In this document: piece after piece, positions 37,458 through 39,003 of the stretch
Numbering within the stretch: position 1 is the stretch's first letter
Layout of the letters: the number at the start of each line of letters is the position of its first letter
Source: a virus
Virus record (IMG/VR): IMGVR_UViG_3300032285_001348
Span: 1-39,003 of that record
Strand: one strand, 5' to 3'
Length of the DNA: 39,003 nt
Notes under the pieces: generated by a model
What the model was told of the DNA's origin: nothing
What the model saw: the letters and a program-made list of their open reading frames with translations, nothing else
Database searches by the model: none
Made by a program: the position numbers and the translations under genes

Positions 37458-37471
37458 GGGGCTTCGGCCCC
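37458..37471 (+). other. UUCG hairpin after the coat gene
   Basis: GGGGC-TTCG-GCCCC is a perfect stem with a UUCG loop, 7 bases after the coat stop codon. Only a loose T-rich stretch follows, so it is more likely a 3'-end stabiliser or weak terminator that raises coat expression over the genes downstream. Confidence 0.7.
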
Positions 37472-37502
37472 GTTCATCTATCTCATTTGAAAGGAACTTA
37501 TC

Positions 37503-37913
37503 ATGGCTCTCCCTAATGGCGCTGGTGGTTATCAAGTCGGCGACGGCAACCTGAACGAACTGATTCTGGGTTATGCTGCCGCTCCTCAAACGGCCACTTC
37601 TACGGCTACCCTGACCGCTGCTCAAGTGACCGGCGGTATGCTGGTTGCCAACCCCGGTAGCGGTTCTGCTGCTACCTACACGCTGCCCACCGCTGCTTCG
37701 ATTGACGCTATCCTGACCAGCGCCAAAGTCGGCAGCACCTTTGACCTGAACCTTATCAACATCGGCACCTCGTCCGGCACTGCCACTCTGGCAACTGCTA
37801 CCGGCTTGACCGATGGTGGCAATGCTTTCACGGTTGTGGCTGTCACCTCGTCTGCCCTGTTCCGTTTCCGCAAGACCGGCGACGCGGCATACACGGTTTA
37901 CAAAGTGGCCTAA
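37503..37913 (+). CDS. Putative decoration protein
   Basis: The protein has 136 aa and is beta-rich with little charge: PNGAGGYQVGDGNLNELILG, GGMLVANPGSGSAATYTLPT and FRFRKTGDAAYTVYKVA. I recall proteins with this form directly after coat genes in many phages. It probably decorates the head. AAAGGA precedes the ATG, and a terminator-like hairpin follows the stop. Confidence 0.7.
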   Translation: MALPNGAGGYQVGDGNLNELILGYAAAPQTATSTATLTAAQVTGGMLVANPGSGSAATYTLPTAASIDAILTSAKVGSTFDLNLINIGTSSGTATLATATGLTDGGNAFTVVAVTSSALFRFRKTGDAAYTVYKVA

Positions 37914-37937
37914 AAGAAGGGGCTTCGGCCCTTTCTT
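37914..37937 (+). terminator. Terminator-like UUCG hairpin after the decoration gene
   Basis: AAGAAGGGGC-TTCG-GCCCTTTCTT forms a 10-bp stem with one wobble pair. Its right arm is rich in T and the run continues as TCCTTT, so this hairpin could act as a partial terminator. Confidence 0.65.
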
Positions 37938-37954
37938 TCCTTTAAGGAAACATC

Positions 37955-38362
37955 ATGCCCAATACACAAGCAGTCGGTGTTGCGTATAGCGACCCCGAAT
38001 TTACTACTTGCTACGCCAGCCAAGAACTCGGCTATTCTGCCGCTGCTCAAGGCACGGTGACTCAGGCGACCAGCAAATCCACTGCCGTGACTTTGAACAA
38101 GTCTTCGGGTCGCATCACCATGAACGCCGCATCGTTGGGTAGCAATACCTCTATTTCGTTCACGGTGAACAATAATTTGGTCAGCGCCAACGACACAATC
38201 ATTTTGAACATCAGTGGTGGTACTGCTACGGCAGCTACTTATAACGCTTGGGTTGACACGTTGACCACCGGCTCGTTCACTGTCACTATCCGCAACATTA
38301 GCGGTGGTTCGCTGTCTGAAGCTGTGATTCTCAACTTTGCTGTCATTCACGGTGCTTCTTGA
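37955..38362 (+). CDS. Putative decoration protein with a domain shared with the tail-region protein at 1868-2329
   Basis: The protein has 135 aa. The first 32 residues are separate (PNTQAVGVAYSDPEFTTCYA), and the remaining 100 residues form the beta-rich domain also found at 1868-2329 (TVTQATSKSTAVTLNKSSGR, then NAASLGSNTSISFTVNN and ending EAVILNFAVIHGAS). The same domain in a head-side and a tail-side gene suggests duplication within the genome or independent gain. It lies between two hairpins. AAGGAAA precedes the ATG. Confidence 0.7.
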   Translation: MPNTQAVGVAYSDPEFTTCYASQELGYSAAAQGTVTQATSKSTAVTLNKSSGRITMNAASLGSNTSISFTVNNNLVSANDTIILNISGGTATAATYNAWVDTLTTGSFTVTIRNISGGSLSEAVILNFAVIHGAS

Positions 38363-38365
38363 TAA

Positions 38366-38385
38366 AACGGGGCTTTGGCCCCGTT
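38366..38385 (+). other. Hairpin after the second decoration gene
   Basis: AACGGGGC-TTTG-GCCCCGTT is a perfect 8-bp stem with a four-base loop, 3 bases after the stop codon. A strong T-run is absent. It completes a set of three similar hairpins after the coat and decoration genes. Confidence 0.65.
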
Positions 38386-38393
38386 CCTAACCC

Positions 38394-38597
38394 ATGCCGC
38401 TTATTCATCTATCGCACTTCATTCACGGTAGGAAAATCGCCAACCTTGAGGCCGAAGCTGAATTCGATGAACAAAACGGCTGGGTTAGGTACAATCCCGA
38501 TCAGCCTCGGGATGACGAGGCATCTGAGAATTCGCTACGAGTGAAGCGCAAATACACCCGTCGGATTGTCGAAGAACCTTTGTCTGAGGAAAGCTGA
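38394..38597 (+). CDS. Small late protein, function unknown
   Basis: The protein has 67 aa and is charged, with HFIHGRKIANLEAEAEFDEQ and RVKRKYTRRIVEEPLSEES. No clear fold or family is seen. It lies between the second decoration gene and the gp4-like gene, 9 bases after the preceding hairpin, and has no strong ribosome site. It may take part in joining head and tail, from its position only. Confidence 0.55.
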   Translation: MPLIHLSHFIHGRKIANLEAEAEFDEQNGWVRYNPDQPRDDEASENSLRVKRKYTRRIVEEPLSEES

Positions 38598-38599
38598 AC

Positions 38600-39003
38600 A
38601 TGGCAACCGCAAACGATCAGATTAACCGGGCACTGCGTTTGCTGGGGGTTCTTGCCGAGGGTGAGACTCCGTCTGCCGCGACATCTCAGGATGCGCTGAC
38701 TGCCCTCAATCAGATGATCGACTCGTGGAACACCGAGCGACTTTCCATCTTCAACACCATCGACCAAGTTTTCACTTGGCCTGCTGGTGAAATTCAGCGG
38801 CACCTTGGCCCCAGTGGTGCGAGTATTGGTGGCTTTGACGGTCTGCGCCCCGTGCTGCTTGATGACGCAACCTATTACCGCGATCCGGGCACCAACGTCA
38901 GCTTCGGCATCAAGTTTATCAATCAACAGCAGTACGACGGTATCGCTGTCAAAACGGTTACCTCCACTTATCCACAGGTTATGTGGATCAACATGGAGTA
39001 CCC
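38600..39003 (+). CDS. P22 gp4-like tail accessory factor (N-terminal part; runs past the window end)
   Basis: The start ATG at 38600 has GAGGAAAGCTGAAC upstream. This part encodes about 134 residues: ATANDQINRALRLLGVLAEG, ETPSAATSQDALTALNQMID and SWNTERLSIFNTIDQVFTWP, the helical opening of the P22 gp4 family. The last 123 bases are the terminal repeat, so the true gene continues from 38880 to window base 1 and ends at 442, giving 240 aa. In P22 this protein adds to the portal after packaging and recruits gp10, which is also the next gene here. Confidence 0.82.
   Translation, partial: MATANDQINRALRLLGVLAEGETPSAATSQDALTALNQMIDSWNTERLSIFNTIDQVFTWPAGEIQRHLGPSGASIGGFDGLRPVLLDDATYYRDPGTNVSFGIKFINQQQYDGIAVKTVTSTYPQVMWINMEY
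38881..39003. repeat. Terminal direct repeat, right copy
   Basis: The last 123 bases are identical to bases 1-123. They fall in the middle of the gp4-like gene, and joining the ends keeps the frame. Confidence 0.95.

Noticed and set aside
38881-39003. Physical direct terminal repeat for packaging
   Set aside because: It is only 123 bases, lies inside a tail gene, and the P22-type terminase suggests headful packaging; an assembly overlap is simpler.

Overview
The window is a complete, circular tailed-phage genome of P22-like podovirus type, cut open inside a tail gene. Bases 1-123 are repeated exactly at 38881-39003, so the unique circle is 38,880 bp and the gene for a P22 gp4-like tail accessory factor runs across the ends (38600-39003 joined to the first 442 bases). 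The virion genes look like the P22 head and tail set: terminase, a P22-type portal, scaffold, P22-type coat, gp4-like and gp10-like tail closure proteins, and three large ejection-protein candidates. I see no integrase, excisionase, tRNA, RNA polymerase or CRISPR array, so a lytic lifestyle is the simplest reading. The spacing, the Shine-Dalgarno sequences and the XhlA-like and VanY-like lysis proteins fit a bacterial, probably Gram-negative host; the host genus cannot be read from the sequence.

Layout. (1) The late operon is on the plus strand from 26039 to the window end and on through 1-9572: terminase small and large subunits, a small basic protein, a GroES-like co-chaperonin, portal, small head-region genes, repeat-rich structural proteins, a coiled-coil protein, scaffold, coat, decoration-like proteins, gp4 and gp10 homologues, tail fibre, cupin, ejection proteins and lysis genes. 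(2) A minus-strand replication cluster runs 17200 to 9544: ribbon-helix-helix protein, Pro/Ala-rich protein, DUF2800-type Cas4-like nuclease, DUF2815 putative ssDNA-binding protein, family B DNA polymerase, small coiled coil, VRR-NUC nuclease, C5 DNA methyltransferase, SF2 helicase, NrdR-like zinc ribbon and a small membrane protein. (3) A single plus-strand gene (17362-19839) encodes a PrimPol/PriCT/DUF3987 primase-helicase. (4) A minus-strand accessory cluster runs 25424 to 19828 with about 17 small genes, several of them membrane microproteins of 20-57 aa, a helix-turn-helix protein with an AT-hook-like tail, a winged-helix protein, an HEXXH metalloprotein and a metallophosphoesterase.

The most unusual part is the accessory cluster with the 600-bp non-coding region beside it (25441-26038). 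Seven small genes start just after a near-identical leader (core CCCACTGGAGCAC) that holds the Shine-Dalgarno sequence, and two more have weaker versions. This resembles the start-associated sequences of cluster K mycobacteriophages. The adjoining non-coding region holds about ten copies of a related palindrome, ACCC-N3-GGGT. One copy lies exactly in the spacer of a good sigma70-like promoter reading into the accessory cluster. The same region has a 33-bp tandem repeat and long inverted repeats, so it is the best candidate for the phage's main control region and perhaps its replication origin.

How the genes fit together (inference from families): PrimPol primes and unwinds, the family B polymerase extends, and the SF2 helicase, DUF2815 protein and Cas4-like and VRR nucleases process DNA. 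The methyltransferase probably protects the DNA from host restriction. Terminase packages into a P22-type procapsid built with the scaffold, perhaps aided by the phage GroES-like protein. The gp4/gp10-like proteins close the portal, the ejection proteins leave with the DNA, and two holin-like proteins plus a VanY-type peptidase lyse the cell.
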